A DNA stretch of 64,000 bases from Flavobacterium sp. (GTDB taxonomy: Bacteria > Bacteroidota > Bacteroidia > Flavobacteriales > Flavobacteriaceae): the NCBI RefSeq assembly GCF_027484705.1, contig NZ_JAIXSL010000007.1, positions 186,001-250,000 on the forward strand. The letters are read 5' to 3'. The notes under the pieces were generated by a model. That model was not told the DNA's origin, did no database searches, and saw nothing but the letters and a program-made list of their open reading frames with translations. The first letter of the stretch is position 1. The number at the start of each line of letters is the position of its first letter. Both the position numbers and the translations under genes were made by a program. Of the stretch, positions 1-7,708 are shown in pieces.

Positions 1-468
1 GAAGGAATTTTTACTGGCGGCGGCAATACTTTCCTGTTGGTTTTTCAGCTGTATAAAAACAATCTGATGAACGTTTTAGCGGATACCGTAAAAACCGGAA
101 CGCCTTATCTCGGCTGCAGTGCGGGCAGCAATATTACCGGTTTGACGATGCAAACTACTAATGACATGCCGATCATTTATCCGCCAAGTTTTGATACTTT
201 AGGGTTGATTCCGTTCAACCTGAATCCACATTACCTCGATCCGGACCTGAATTCAAAGCATATGGGCGAAACGCGCGAAACGAGAATCAAGGAATTCCAT
301 GCTTTTAATACGGTTCCCGTTTTGGGCTTGCGCGAAGGAAGCTGGCTCGACGTTAAAGGAGAAAAGATTACGCTCAAAGGAAATTTATCCGCTCGTTTGT
401 TCAGAAAAAACCAAGCGCCCGAAGAATGGGCAAGCGAAAGTGATTTGAGCTTTTTGGGAAAACTATAA
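1..468 (+). CDS. pepE: Dipeptidase E (peptidase family S51), 5'-truncated by window edge
   Basis: The reading frame is open from the first base and reads EGIFTGGGNTF, the conserved glycine-rich segment of peptidase E, so the gene starts before the window. The nucleophile motif GCSAGSN follows, and the PHYLDPD segment probably carries the catalytic histidine. PepE is a cytoplasmic serine peptidase that cleaves dipeptides with N-terminal aspartate. The C-terminus looks complete and is followed by a hairpin terminator shared with the convergent downstream gene. The assignment rests on the two motifs and the overall S51 pattern. The true start cannot be seen. Confidence 0.87.
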   Translation, partial: EGIFTGGGNTFLLVFQLYKNNLMNVLADTVKTGTPYLGCSAGSNITGLTMQTTNDMPIIYPPSFDTLGLIPFNLNPHYLDPDLNSKHMGETRETRIKEFHAFNTVPVLGLREGSWLDVKGEKITLKGNLSARLFRKNQAPEEWASESDLSFLGKL

Positions 469-491
469 AACCCGAATCCATTTAAAATAAA

Positions 492-528
492 AAAGCCGCC
501 TTAAGGAATGAAGCGGCTTTCGTTTTTT
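492..528. terminator. Bidirectional intrinsic terminator between pepE and CBM48 gene
   Basis: The inverted repeat AAAGCCGC / GCGGCTTT has a 13-nt loop. A T-rich run follows on the plus strand and an A-rich run precedes it, so it can serve both convergent genes. Confidence 0.8.
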
Positions 529-539
529 GTATCGTAAAA

Positions 540-836
540 TTATACTTCCAATACGCTGTTTTCAGCACCTGCAAATTCGTTCCAACGGTAAGAATCTGCT
601 TCTACTTCGTTTACAAAAGCGCCATCGATCAAATATCTGAATTCGTAAGAAGCGTCTTTATTCACATCAAAAACACCTTTGAAAGTACCGTTTTTAAGTT
701 TGCTCAATTCGCCTTCTTTTGCATTCCAGTTGTTGAAATCACCAACTACTGCTGCGGTGTTTGCTTCTTTTGCATCTACTGTAAAAGTTACTTTGCAAAC
801 CGCTTTCGTTTTTATAAATTGTTTTTTTACTGACAT
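540..836 (-). CDS. Single-domain CBM48 / isoamylase early-set (glycogen-binding-like) protein
   Basis: This 98-residue protein is essentially one early-set beta-sandwich. It shows the GDFNNWN motif at about residues 32-38 and the YLIDG turn near 68-72, as in the N-terminal domain of glycogen branching enzyme and the AMPK beta glycogen-binding domain. No catalytic domain is attached. Homologues are usually called isoamylase early set domain proteins; a carbohydrate-binding role is inferred from the fold. The frame stays open upstream, but the start is placed at MSVKKQFIKTK because the upstream codons have no family-like sequence and a possible TAnnTTTG-like box (TTACTTTG, one mismatch) lies about 30 nt before this ATG. 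Confidence 0.82.
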   Translation of the reverse strand: MSVKKQFIKTKAVCKVTFTVDAKEANTAAVVGDFNNWNAKEGELSKLKNGTFKGVFDVNKDASYEFRYLIDGAFVNEVEADSYRWNEFAGAENSVLEV

Positions 837-988
837 AACTATTTCATTTTTAGAATTATGAGGCAAAGTAAATAAATTCACTGCAACAAACCATAACCCG
901 AAATACGATTTGAGAATATGGCAGAAACTTGCTAAAAAACCCATCGTATTCGTAGCATTTCTTACCTCAAATTCTGAATCCCGAAACA

Positions 989-1000
989 GAAAACGTTTTC
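989..1000. promoter_or_regulatory. 12-bp palindrome resembling a LacI-family operator
   Basis: GAAAACGTTTTC is a perfect palindrome with the central CpG typical of LacI/PurR-family operators. It lies about 150 bp upstream of the CBM48 gene start and beyond the 3' end of pckA. No regulator gene is nearby, so the role is a guess. Confidence 0.22.
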
Positions 1001-1021
1001 GTTATGCAGAGTTTATAGCAC

Positions 1022-1074
1022 AAAAAACATCGGTTTCTGAAATTAAATATACTATTCAACTTCAAAAACCGATG
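1022..1074 (-). terminator. Intrinsic terminator of pckA
   Basis: On the minus strand CATCGGTTTTTGAA pairs with TTCAGAAACCGATG across an A+T-rich loop of about 19 nt and is followed directly by TTTTTTG. It lies 27 bp past the pckA stop codon. Confidence 0.7.
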
Positions 1075-1100
1075 ATGATAACCGTTTGGTTAAGAATTGT

Positions 1101-2726
1101 TTATACCTGCGGACCGGCTTTTACTAAATTCAGCCCTTCAGCATTGTCTGTGTATTGTGCGAAGTTTTTGATGAATCTCGCGGCCAAATCTTCGGCTTTG
1201 GTGTTCCATTCTGAAGCTTCCGCATATGTATCTCTCGGATCTAAAATGGCGGCATTCACTCCGGGAAGCGAAGTCGGCACTTCAAAATTGAACATTGGGA
1301 TCATTTTGGTTTCGGCTTTTTCAATCGAACCGTCTAAAATGGCGTCGATGATTGCGCGGGTATCTTTAATAGAGATTCTTTTTCCTGTTCCGTTCCAACC
1401 AGTATTGACCATGTAAGCTTTGGCTTGGTGCTGCTCCATTTTCTTAACGAGTTCTTGTCCGTATTGCGTTGGATGTAATGATAAGAACGCTTTTCCGAAA
1501 CAAGCTGAGAAAGTCGGTTGCGGTTCCGTAACGCCTCTTTCGGTTCCGGCTAATTTTGCCGTAAATCCTGAAAGGAAATAGTATTTGGTTTGCTCTGGCG
1601 TCAGTTTAGAAACCGGTGGCATCACACCAAAAGCATCAGCAGTCAAGAAGATCACTTTCGTAGCATGGCCCGCTTTAGAAACCGGTTTTACAATATTGTG
1701 AATGTGATTGATTGGATAGGAAACACGTGTGTTTTGCGTAACCGAACCATCTTTAAAATCGATTTTACCATTGGCGTCAACCGTTACGTTTTCTAACAAA
1801 GCGTCTCTTTTGATGGCTTCGTAAATATCCGGTTCGTTTTCTTTGCTCAAGTCGATGGTTTTGGCATAACAGCCGCCTTCAAAATTGAACACGCCGTCAT
1901 TGTCCCAACCATGTTCGTCATCGCCAATCAATTCTCTTTTCGGATCCGTTGACAAAGTGGTTTTTCCTGTTCCGGACAATCCGAAGAAAACCGCAACATC
2001 GCCATCTTTTCCTTTGTTGGCCGAACAGTGCATCGAAGCGATTCCTTTAAGTGGTAGGTAATAGTTCATCATCGAGAACAAGCCTTTTTTCATTTCTCCG
2101 CCGTACCAGGTTCCGCCAATGAGCTGGATTTTTTCAGTCAGGTTGAACGCAACGTAGACTTCGGAATTCAAACCATGCGCTGCGTAATCCTTGAAACTGG
2201 TTTTAGAACCATTCATCACGATGAAATCAGGTTCACCAAAATTTTCGAGTTCTTCTTCGGTTGGACGAATGAACATGTTTTTCACGAAATGCGCCTGCCA
2301 GGCCACTTCCATGATAAAGCGAACTTTAAGTCTTGTGTTTTCATTGGCGCCGCAAAAAGCATCCACTACGAACAGTCTTTTTCCTGAAAGTTGGTTGACA
2401 GTTGTTTCTTTTAGGGCATTCCAAGTGTCTTGTGAGATGGGTTTGTTATCATTGACCGCTTTGTCTGAATTCCACCAAATGGTATTTTCGGTGATGCTGT
2501 CTTTTACGATGTATTTGTCTTTAGGCGAACGTCCGGTAAAGTCTCCGGTCATTACGTTTACGGCTCCTAATTCTGTGAGTTGTCCTCTTTCGAAACCCTG
2601 CAAGGATGGTTTAAGTTCTTCGTGATACAGAAAGTCGAACGAAGGATTGTAAATAACTTCTGCTGCATTTTTGATTCCGTACTTTTCTAACGAAATCGAT
2701 TTCGTAATTTGAGCGTAATTATCCAT
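1101..2726 (-). CDS. pckA: Phosphoenolpyruvate carboxykinase (ATP)
   Basis: This 541-residue protein has the usual length of ATP-dependent PEPCK. Visible signatures are the substrate-binding TGRSPKDK segment (about 64-71), the HCSAN segment, the P-loop GLSGTGKTT (249-257) and the metal-binding kinase-2 segment LIGDDEHGW (267-274). The cytoplasmic enzyme converts oxaloacetate and ATP to PEP, CO2 and ADP, the entry step of gluconeogenesis. This suits an organism that grows on amino acids and peptides, as the peptide-uptake locus near 53-60 kb suggests. The gene appears monocistronic, with its own TAnnTTTG box and its own terminator. Confidence 0.97.
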   Translation of the reverse strand: MDNYAQITKSISLEKYGIKNAAEVIYNPSFDFLYHEELKPSLQGFERGQLTELGAVNVMTGDFTGRSPKDKYIVKDSITENTIWWNSDKAVNDNKPISQDTWNALKETTVNQLSGKRLFVVDAFCGANENTRLKVRFIMEVAWQAHFVKNMFIRPTEEELENFGEPDFIVMNGSKTSFKDYAAHGLNSEVYVAFNLTEKIQLIGGTWYGGEMKKGLFSMMNYYLPLKGIASMHCSANKGKDGDVAVFFGLSGTGKTTLSTDPKRELIGDDEHGWDNDGVFNFEGGCYAKTIDLSKENEPDIYEAIKRDALLENVTVDANGKIDFKDGSVTQNTRVSYPINHIHNIVKPVSKAGHATKVIFLTADAFGVMPPVSKLTPEQTKYYFLSGFTAKLAGTERGVTEPQPTFSACFGKAFLSLHPTQYGQELVKKMEQHQAKAYMVNTGWNGTGKRISIKDTRAIIDAILDGSIEKAETKMIPMFNFEVPTSLPGVNAAILDPRDTYAEASEWNTKAEDLAARFIKNFAQYTDNAEGLNLVKAGPQV

Positions 2727-2760
2727 AGAAATGAGTTTGTGGTGTGTTTTAAATAAAGGA

Positions 2761-2768
2761 CAAAAGTA
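2761..2768 (-). promoter_or_regulatory. Bacteroidota -7 promoter box of pckA
   Basis: The minus strand reads TACTTTTG, a perfect TAnnTTTG, about 35 nt before the pckA start. No clear TTG -33 element is seen at the preferred spacing. Confidence 0.6.
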
Positions 2769-2805
2769 AAAATAATATTTTATGTAGATTTATATTCTCA
2801 AAATA

Positions 2806-3192
2806 TTATCGTTTTTTCTTGCAAAAATCGATGAAAAGCCACAACCAGCCGATGATCAATAATAATCCTCCTATCGGCGTGATGAATCCGATGGTTTTGA
2901 AATTGAAACTGTTCAAATCATCGGTAGCCAACAGATAAATGGAACCCGAAAAAAACACAACGCCTGTAACGACGAAATAGTAAATTACTTTTTTGGTTTG
3001 CTCGGCGATATTTGATGACAAGCCAACGAACAACAAAAACAGCGCATGGTACATTTGATATTTGACGCCGGTTTCGAAAGTACTAAGTTGCTCAAGGTTC
3101 AGCACTTTTTTTAAAGCATGGGCTCCGAAAGCACCTAAAACAATGGCGGTCATTCCTAAAAACGCCGCGGTCGAAATCATTTTTCTGTCCAT
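2806..3192 (-). CDS. DUF423 family small membrane protein (YgdD-like)
   Basis: This 128-residue protein has about four hydrophobic helices and the DUF423 pattern: a first helix ending in GAFGAHALKK, then FETGVKYQMYHALFLL, then GSIYLLA, then PIGGLLLIIGWLWL. It is an inner-membrane protein of unknown function, widespread in bacteria. It stands alone between pckA and a divergent gene. Family membership is clear; no function is known. Confidence 0.92.
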   Translation of the reverse strand: MDRKMISTAAFLGMTAIVLGAFGAHALKKVLNLEQLSTFETGVKYQMYHALFLLFVGLSSNIAEQTKKVIYYFVVTGVVFFSGSIYLLATDDLNSFNFKTIGFITPIGGLLLIIGWLWLFIDFCKKKR

Positions 3193-3264
3193 TTTTGGTC
3201 GTGTTATACTAAGCGGTAAATTTATCTGTTATAGAGGAGACGTCAAAGGAATTTCGGGTTTTTT

Positions 3265-3397
3265 AGCCCCGATTACTTCACTTAACTTATATTTGTCAGC
3301 GGAGTTCAGTGAATGCTAGCCATTTGGAACGGCATCCTTTTTCCGGCTTCTTTAGCCGGGAAAAGATATAGTGTAAAGCGGGATTTAGCTCCTAAAA
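3265..3397 (+). repeat. Dispersed structured element, copy A (left arm interrupted)
   Basis: This copy starts with AGCCCCGAT at 3265-3273 and has about 57 extra bases before the core at 3331. The core reads ATCCTTTTT, an inner stem CCGGCT/AGCCGG, then AAAAGAT, AAAGCGGG and TTAGCTCCTAAAA. Pairing parts are AGC/GCT, CCCG/CGGG and TTTT/AAAA. The inserted part contains another TAnnTTTG match (TATATTTG, 3288-3295) and a TTCACT/AGTGAA inverted repeat. The element ends about 38 bp before the start of the DUF3108 gene and points toward it. Compare the copies at 10896, 23671 and 47471. Confidence 0.72.
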
Positions 3398-3406
3398 AAA
3401 AAATAT

Positions 3407-3414
3407 TACATTTG
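3407..3414 (+). promoter_or_regulatory. -7 promoter box of the DUF3108 gene
   Basis: TACATTTG is a perfect TAnnTTTG, 21 nt before the ATG and immediately after dispersed element A. Confidence 0.62.
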
Positions 3415-3435
3415 CATTTTAAAAATCAAAACAGT

Positions 3436-4194
3436 ATGAGAAAATTATTATTGATCACAGCTATTTTATGTACAGGACTGATCAGTGCCCAAACCAATAA
3501 AACGGTAAAATCAGGAGAGAAATTTGTATACGCCGCTTCTTATAACATGAGCGGACTCATGACACAGCTCGCGCAGGTAACCATGGAAACCGAAACCGTG
3601 AAAACTTCTAAAAATACTTTGCTGCATCTGAACTGCGAAGCCAGAACCTTCAGCAAATGGGATACTTTTTTTAAGATCCGCGACAGCTACGAATCGTATG
3701 TGAATCCGGTAACGCTCAAGCCAAGTTTATATAAAAGGGATATTTTGGAAGGCACTTTCACCAAAAAAGAGAAATACATTTTCAAAGGCAATACGATTGA
3801 ATGCACGCTCAAAAGAAAAAACATGGCGGAATCTAAAAGCGCTTTCCAAATCGGACCGAATACTAGTGATGTGGTTTCTACGATATACTTATTGCGCAAC
3901 ATCGATTTCAGCAAAATGAAACCCGGACAAATCAAATCGTTCACCGTGGTTTTCGACCAAAAAGAAATGGGTGTTTCTGCCAAATATATGGGAACAGAAA
4001 CCGTGAATGCCGGAAATCTAGGCAAGAAACTCTGCTATAAAGTTTCTATTGGTGCTAAAACCAATAAATTGAGAGGAACCGACAAGAACATCATATACCT
4101 AACCGCTGATGCTGCCAAAGTACCTGCTTTGATTCAGTTCAGCATTCCTGTAGGAACAGGACAAATGACATTAACTAACGCAACCGGACTATAA
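3436..4194 (+). CDS. DUF3108-like exported protein
   Basis: The frame is open far upstream, but the start is set at MRKLLLITAILCTGLISAQ, a typical signal peptide of about 19 residues just after a promoter box. The 252-residue product is therefore probably periplasmic. The mature part is beta-rich (KSGEKFVYAASYNMSGL near the start, a TIYLLRNIDFSKMKPGQ segment in the middle, IIYLTADAAKVPALIQFSIPVG near the end), which matches DUF3108 proteins of Bacteroidota. The function is unknown. It is followed after 2 nt by a small membrane-protein gene and is probably co-transcribed with it. Confidence 0.83.
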   Translation: MRKLLLITAILCTGLISAQTNKTVKSGEKFVYAASYNMSGLMTQLAQVTMETETVKTSKNTLLHLNCEARTFSKWDTFFKIRDSYESYVNPVTLKPSLYKRDILEGTFTKKEKYIFKGNTIECTLKRKNMAESKSAFQIGPNTSDVVSTIYLLRNIDFSKMKPGQIKSFTVVFDQKEMGVSAKYMGTETVNAGNLGKKLCYKVSIGAKTNKLRGTDKNIIYLTADAAKVPALIQFSIPVGTGQMTLTNATGL

Positions 4195-4196
4195 TT

Positions 4197-4517
4197 ATGA
4201 GAAAGACATTAATTGTTTTAGCCTTTATTTTTGCAATTCTAGGAATTGTATTTGCGATTTTACCAATGGGAACTTTAGGCATATTACCTATAGGTTTGTC
4301 ATTGATCTTTGGAGGCATCGCCTATTACAAATCGGCACCCGATGACAAAGCAGTGCCGAAATGGTTGCTGATTGTGGCGGGATTAACTTTGGCGGTGGTG
4401 ATCGTAAGAGCCATGATTCCTGATGAAATCGAAAAAGACGACCAATTCGAACAAAAGAAAGTCGAATCTAAAAAAGAAGACCTCAAAGATCTTGAGGATC
4501 TCGAAGGTTTAGAATAA
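4197..4517 (+). CDS. Small membrane protein of unknown function
   Basis: This 106-residue product has two or three hydrophobic stretches (about 5-45 and 57-74) and then a strongly charged C-terminal tail rich in lysine, aspartate and glutamate. It begins 2 nt after the DUF3108 gene and is followed by an intrinsic terminator, so the two genes likely form a short operon. I do not recognise a named family. Confidence 0.75.
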   Translation: MRKTLIVLAFIFAILGIVFAILPMGTLGILPIGLSLIFGGIAYYKSAPDDKAVPKWLLIVAGLTLAVVIVRAMIPDEIEKDDQFEQKKVESKKEDLKDLEDLEGLE

Positions 4518-4548
4518 CATGCAACGCAAATACTGCGATATCTGTTTT

Positions 4549-4577
4549 AAAGCTCACTTCGGTGGGCTTTTTTATTT
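4549..4577 (+). terminator. Intrinsic terminator
   Basis: AAAGCTCAC pairs with GTGGGCTTT around a TTCG tetraloop and is followed by TTTTATTT. It ends the DUF3108/membrane-protein operon. Confidence 0.85.
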
Positions 4578-4588
4578 CAACAAATTCA

Positions 4589-4596
4589 TACCTTTG
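4589..4596 (+). promoter_or_regulatory. -7 promoter box of the saccharopine dehydrogenase-like gene
   Basis: TACCTTTG is a perfect TAnnTTTG, 20 nt before the ATG, which implies a very short leader. Confidence 0.65.
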
Positions 4597-4616
4597 GGGA
4601 CAATTTAGCATAGACC

Positions 4617-5987
4617 ATGAGAAACATCCTGATTATCGGTGCCGGACGTTCGGCTTCTTCCTTAATTCAATATTTATTGAACAAATCGGAAGCTGAAAAC
4701 CTTCACCTGACCATAGGCGATTTATCGCTCGAACTCGCCCAGCGCAAAACCAACCACCACAAAAATGCCACCGCGATTGCTTTTGATATTTTCAACAAAA
4801 CGCAACGTAAGATCGAAATTGAGAAAGCCGACATCGTCATCTCGATGCTTCCGGCACACATGCACATTGAAGTCGCGAAAGACTGCATCACATACAAAAA
4901 ACACATGGTAACCGCTTCTTATGTTAGCGACGCCATGCAGGAACTCGATGCTGAAGCCAAAGCGAATAACCTCATCTTTATGAACGAGATTGGCCTCGAC
5001 CCAGGAATCGACCACATGAGCGCGATGAAAGTCATTGACGAAATCCGCGACAAAGGCGGTAAAGTAATTTTATTCGAATCGTTTTGCGGTGGGCTTGTTG
5101 CTCCGGAATCTGACACCAACTTATGGAATTATAAATTCACCTGGGCACCTAGAAATGTAGTGTTGGCCGGACAAGGTGGCGCGGCGAAATTCATTCAGGA
5201 AGGCACCTACAAGTACATTCCGTACCACAAATTATTCAGAAGAACGGAGTTTCTCGAAGTAGAAGGCTACGGCAGATTTGAAGCTTATGCCAACCGGGAT
5301 TCATTAAAATACAGATCGGTTTACGGACTAGACGAAGCGCTCACTTTATACCGCGGAACCATCCGCCGTGTAGGTTACTCCAAAGCCTGGAATATGTTCG
5401 TCCAACTCGGCATGACTGATGACAGCTACAAAATCGACAATTCTGAAAACATCAGTTACCGCGAATTCGTCAATTTGTTTTTGCCTTATCATCCGACGGA
5501 CTCCGTTGAAATCAAATTGCGCTTGCAACTTGGCCTCGAACAAGACGACATCATGTGGGACAAACTGCTGGAACTCGATTTATTCAACAAGAACAAAATC
5601 GTCGGGCTCAAAGACGCATCACCGGCGCAAATCCTCGAAAAAATCCTGACCGACAGCTGGACTTTAGAAGAACACGACAAAGATATGATCGTGATGTACC
5701 ACAAATTCGGTTACGAAATCAACGGCATCCAAAAACAAATCGATTCGAAAATGGTCTGCATCGGCGATGATCAAACGTATACCGCGATGGCGAAAACCGT
5801 AGGCTTACCGGTGGCTATGGCGACTTTGCAGATTCTCAACGGCAACATCAAAACGCCGGGCGTGCAATTGCCTATCAACAAGGAAGTGTATTTGCCAATT
5901 CTAAACGAACTCGAAACGTTCGGCATTCATTTCAAAGAAACGGAAATGCCTTATGTGGGTTACAATCCGGATCATATGAGTTTGTAA
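4617..5987 (+). CDS. Saccharopine dehydrogenase family protein
   Basis: This 456-residue oxidoreductase begins with a Rossmann dinucleotide-binding motif, IIGAGRSASSLI (about residues 5-16). The NEIGLDPGIDHMSAM segment and the Trp-Lys-Phe-Thr-Trp-Ala-Pro-rich core are those of saccharopine reductase / LYS9-type enzymes. The family makes or splits saccharopine in lysine metabolism, using NAD(P). In Bacteroidota such genes are usually annotated as saccharopine dehydrogenase and linked to lysine degradation; the exact direction and substrate are not visible here. An Lrp/AsnC-type amino-acid regulator lies about 380 bp downstream on the same strand, which fits an amino-acid catabolic role. Confidence 0.88.
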   Translation: MRNILIIGAGRSASSLIQYLLNKSEAENLHLTIGDLSLELAQRKTNHHKNATAIAFDIFNKTQRKIEIEKADIVISMLPAHMHIEVAKDCITYKKHMVTASYVSDAMQELDAEAKANNLIFMNEIGLDPGIDHMSAMKVIDEIRDKGGKVILFESFCGGLVAPESDTNLWNYKFTWAPRNVVLAGQGGAAKFIQEGTYKYIPYHKLFRRTEFLEVEGYGRFEAYANRDSLKYRSVYGLDEALTLYRGTIRRVGYSKAWNMFVQLGMTDDSYKIDNSENISYREFVNLFLPYHPTDSVEIKLRLQLGLEQDDIMWDKLLELDLFNKNKIVGLKDASPAQILEKILTDSWTLEEHDKDMIVMYHKFGYEINGIQKQIDSKMVCIGDDQTYTAMAKTVGLPVAMATLQILNGNIKTPGVQLPINKEVYLPILNELETFGIHFKETEMPYVGYNPDHMSL

Positions 5988-6006
5988 GTGACACGCCTGC
6001 GGCTCA

Positions 6007-6140
6007 GGACACGCTTCGCTTAGGACGCGCCCTGCGGGCTTTAGACAATAGACAGTCCTGTTTTTGAATACGTCAGAAACAGGATTTTTATTTTTGATGT
6101 CTAACAATCTTAAGCGAAGCGTGTCCAAAGCGAAGCGTGG
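6007..6140. repeat. Short GC-rich palindromic repeats in inverted arrangement
   Basis: The 16-mer at 6007-6022 (GGACACGCTTCGCTTA) is repeated perfectly inverted at 6111-6126, and part of the inverted copy recurs directly at 6128-6140 (AAGCGAAGCGTGG). Related small hairpins, such as GCCCTGCGGGC, lie between. The terminator of the upstream gene sits inside the large loop. The DNA is richer in G+C than the surrounding spacer and looks like a cluster of small repetitive extragenic palindromes. Confidence 0.6.
6056..6095 (+). terminator. Intrinsic terminator after the saccharopine dehydrogenase-like gene
   Basis: TCCTGTTTTTGA pairs with TCAGAAACAGGA over a 5-nt loop (one mismatch) and is followed by TTTTTATTTTT. 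Confidence 0.8.
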
Positions 6141-6247
6141 CTTTTTCTATCAAATTAAAATCAAAATCGTATTTTTGGTTTCAAATTCCAACTTACGACA
6201 CAAGCGTAGCGACTGCATGAGTCCTTTAAAAACAATAAAAAAGCCGA

Positions 6248-6370
6248 ATGAAAATCAATTCCCTACAAATAGAAATTGATGATTTGAAATTAAAAGGTGC
6301 AAGCCCTGCGGGCTTGAGGTACACAAGCTTTAGCTTGTTTTATAGTTCTTTAAACAACGAAATGTCATGA
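6248..6370 (+). CDS. 40-codon ORF copying the Lrp N-terminus; possible leader ORF or gene remnant
   Basis: The ORF starts MKINSLQIEIDDLK, close to MKINQLQIEIDGIDK of the Lrp gene that follows, and then departs into residues encoded by two small hairpin repeats. Its TGA stop overlaps the Lrp start as ATGA. The match suggests a partial tandem duplication of the 5' end of lrp, later interrupted by repeats. Translation is unproven; if it occurs, the overlap would couple it to Lrp synthesis. The wider spacer 5988-6366 otherwise holds only the palindromic repeats and a terminator. Confidence 0.35.
   Translation: MKINSLQIEIDDLKLKGASPAGLRYTSFSLFYSSLNNEMS
6300..6338. repeat. Two adjacent perfect small hairpins
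   Basis: CAAGCCC-TGC-GGGCTTG (6300-6316) and ACAAGCT-TT-AGCTTGT (6323-6338) are each perfect 7-bp stems. They lie inside the small ORF just before lrp. Confidence 0.6.
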
Positions 6371-6837
6371 AGATAAACCAGTTGCAAATAGAAATCGATG
6401 GCATCGACAAAGAAATCCTGCGCGACCTTATGGAAGACGCCAGAAAACCCATCTTACAAATCGCCAATAAAATCGGAATTTCCGGCGCTGCGATTCACCA
6501 ACGGCTCAGAAAACTGGAACAAGCCGGCGTGATTTCCGGTTCGAAATTTATTGTCAACACTAAAGTTTTAGGCTACAGCACGATGGCGTTCGTGGGCATT
6601 TACCTAGACAAAGCCGCGAAGAATTCAGAAGCCGTGCGCGAACTTAAGAAAGTTCCCGAAGTGCTCGAATGTCATTATACGACAGGAAATTGGTCGATCC
6701 TGATAAAAATTATTTGCCGCGATAATGAACATTTGATGCAATTGCTCAATACCAAAATACAGGCGATTGAAGGCGTTTCAAGAACGGAAACGTTTATTTC
6801 TTTAGACCAACAAATTGACAGGCAAATTCAATTATAA
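6367..6837 (+). CDS. Lrp/AsnC family transcriptional regulator
   Basis: This 156-residue regulator has the standard layout: an N-terminal winged helix-turn-helix at about 10-60, with DKEILRDLMEDARKPILQIA then GAAIHQRLRKLEQAGVISG, and a C-terminal RAM/AsnC ligand-binding domain (TMAFVGIYLDKA to the end). Lrp-type proteins form octamers and sense amino acids. The neighbouring saccharopine dehydrogenase-like gene is a plausible target, but this is inference. The start codon overlaps the stop of a short ORF that resembles its own N-terminus. Confidence 0.94.
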   Translation: MKINQLQIEIDGIDKEILRDLMEDARKPILQIANKIGISGAAIHQRLRKLEQAGVISGSKFIVNTKVLGYSTMAFVGIYLDKAAKNSEAVRELKKVPEVLECHYTTGNWSILIKIICRDNEHLMQLLNTKIQAIEGVSRTETFISLDQQIDRQIQL

Positions 6838-6881
6838 TTTGGAAATGAGACAATTTTAAAATTAGTATTCGACTACGAAAA

Positions 6882-6918
6882 AAAATCCGCAACTTTCATC
6901 GCGGATTTTCATTTTCAA
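6882..6918. terminator. Bidirectional intrinsic terminator between lrp and the zinc-peptidase gene
   Basis: AAAATCCGC / GCGGATTTT is a perfect 9-bp stem with a 10-nt loop, preceded by A's and followed by T's. It is flanked by an inverted pair of ATGAGA/TCTCAT-containing segments near 6845 and 6930. Confidence 0.8.
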
Positions 6919-6943
6919 GTTTTCAAATTATCTCATTTTCAAA

Positions 6944-7615
6944 TTACCTTCTGTTCATGTAAATCATCACATAATACATCAAAGTGGCGACAGAACCAAT
7001 CGCTGCGACAACATACGTTCTGGCCGCCCATTTCAAGGCATCTTTCGCACCCGCTTGTTCTTCGCGGTTCAGCATTTGTTTGTTTTCTAACCAAGCCAAT
7101 GCGCGATTGCTCGCATCATATTCTACCGGAAGCGTAATCAGTGAGAACAAAGTCGTTGCGGCGAAAAGCACAATGCCCACCAACAACAAGGATGGAAACG
7201 TACGCACCATCAAAATCCCCGCAATCAAAACCCACTGGATATAACTTGAAGCTACCGAAACTACCGGAACGAGTTTGGAACGCATTTCCAACCAACTGTA
7301 AGCCGTTGCATGTTGCACCGCGTGACCGCACTCGTGAGCGGCAACCGCAGCAGCTGCAGCATTTCTTTGGTTGTAAACCGCTTCACTCAAATTGACCGTT
7401 TTGTCCGCCGGATTGTAATGGTCGGTAAGTTGCCCTTCGACGGAAATCACCTGAACATCGGTGATGCCGTGATCGGCGAGCATGCGTTCCGCGATTTCTT
7501 TTCCGGACATGCCGTTTTGCAAATGGAGTTTCGAATACAATTCGAATTTGTTCTTGAGTCGGTTGCTGACCAACCAACTGCACAACATCAATAGACCTGC
7601 TAATATCAAATACAT
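6944..7615 (-). CDS. Membrane zinc metallopeptidase (YugP-like, Zn_peptidase_2)
   Basis: The 223-residue protein has an N-terminal membrane helix, the zinc-binding HECGH motif at 94-98 and three more hydrophobic segments. The LPVEYDASNRALAWL segment after the third helix is typical of this family and probably holds a third metal ligand. The length matches the family. It should be an integral membrane protease; its substrate is unknown. It lies alone, convergent with lrp. Confidence 0.92.
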   Translation of the reverse strand: MYLILAGLLMLCSWLVSNRLKNKFELYSKLHLQNGMSGKEIAERMLADHGITDVQVISVEGQLTDHYNPADKTVNLSEAVYNQRNAAAAAVAAHECGHAVQHATAYSWLEMRSKLVPVVSVASSYIQWVLIAGILMVRTFPSLLLVGIVLFAATTLFSLITLPVEYDASNRALAWLENKQMLNREEQAGAKDALKWAARTYVVAAIGSVATLMYYVMIYMNRR

Positions 7616-7708
7616 AGTTTGTTTGTTTTAAAAATTAAAAGTACAAATTCGCTGTCAAATTACAAGCCAATTTGGTTTGTGTTAACATTCGTGCAATTTT
7701 GTCAGGTT

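Noticed and set aside
910..1416. Plus-strand ORF of 168 codons opposite the 3' end of pckA
   Set aside because: Its second half is antisense to the conserved PEPCK coding region and it shows no family motif, signal or promoter.
3313..3435. Extended N-terminus of the DUF3108 protein
   Set aside because: The added codons read through the dispersed element and the promoter box; the internal ATG gives a proper signal peptide.
5988..6366. Plus-strand ORF of 71 codons at 6064-6279
   Set aside because: It runs through the terminator and palindromic repeats, has no family similarity and no promoter box.
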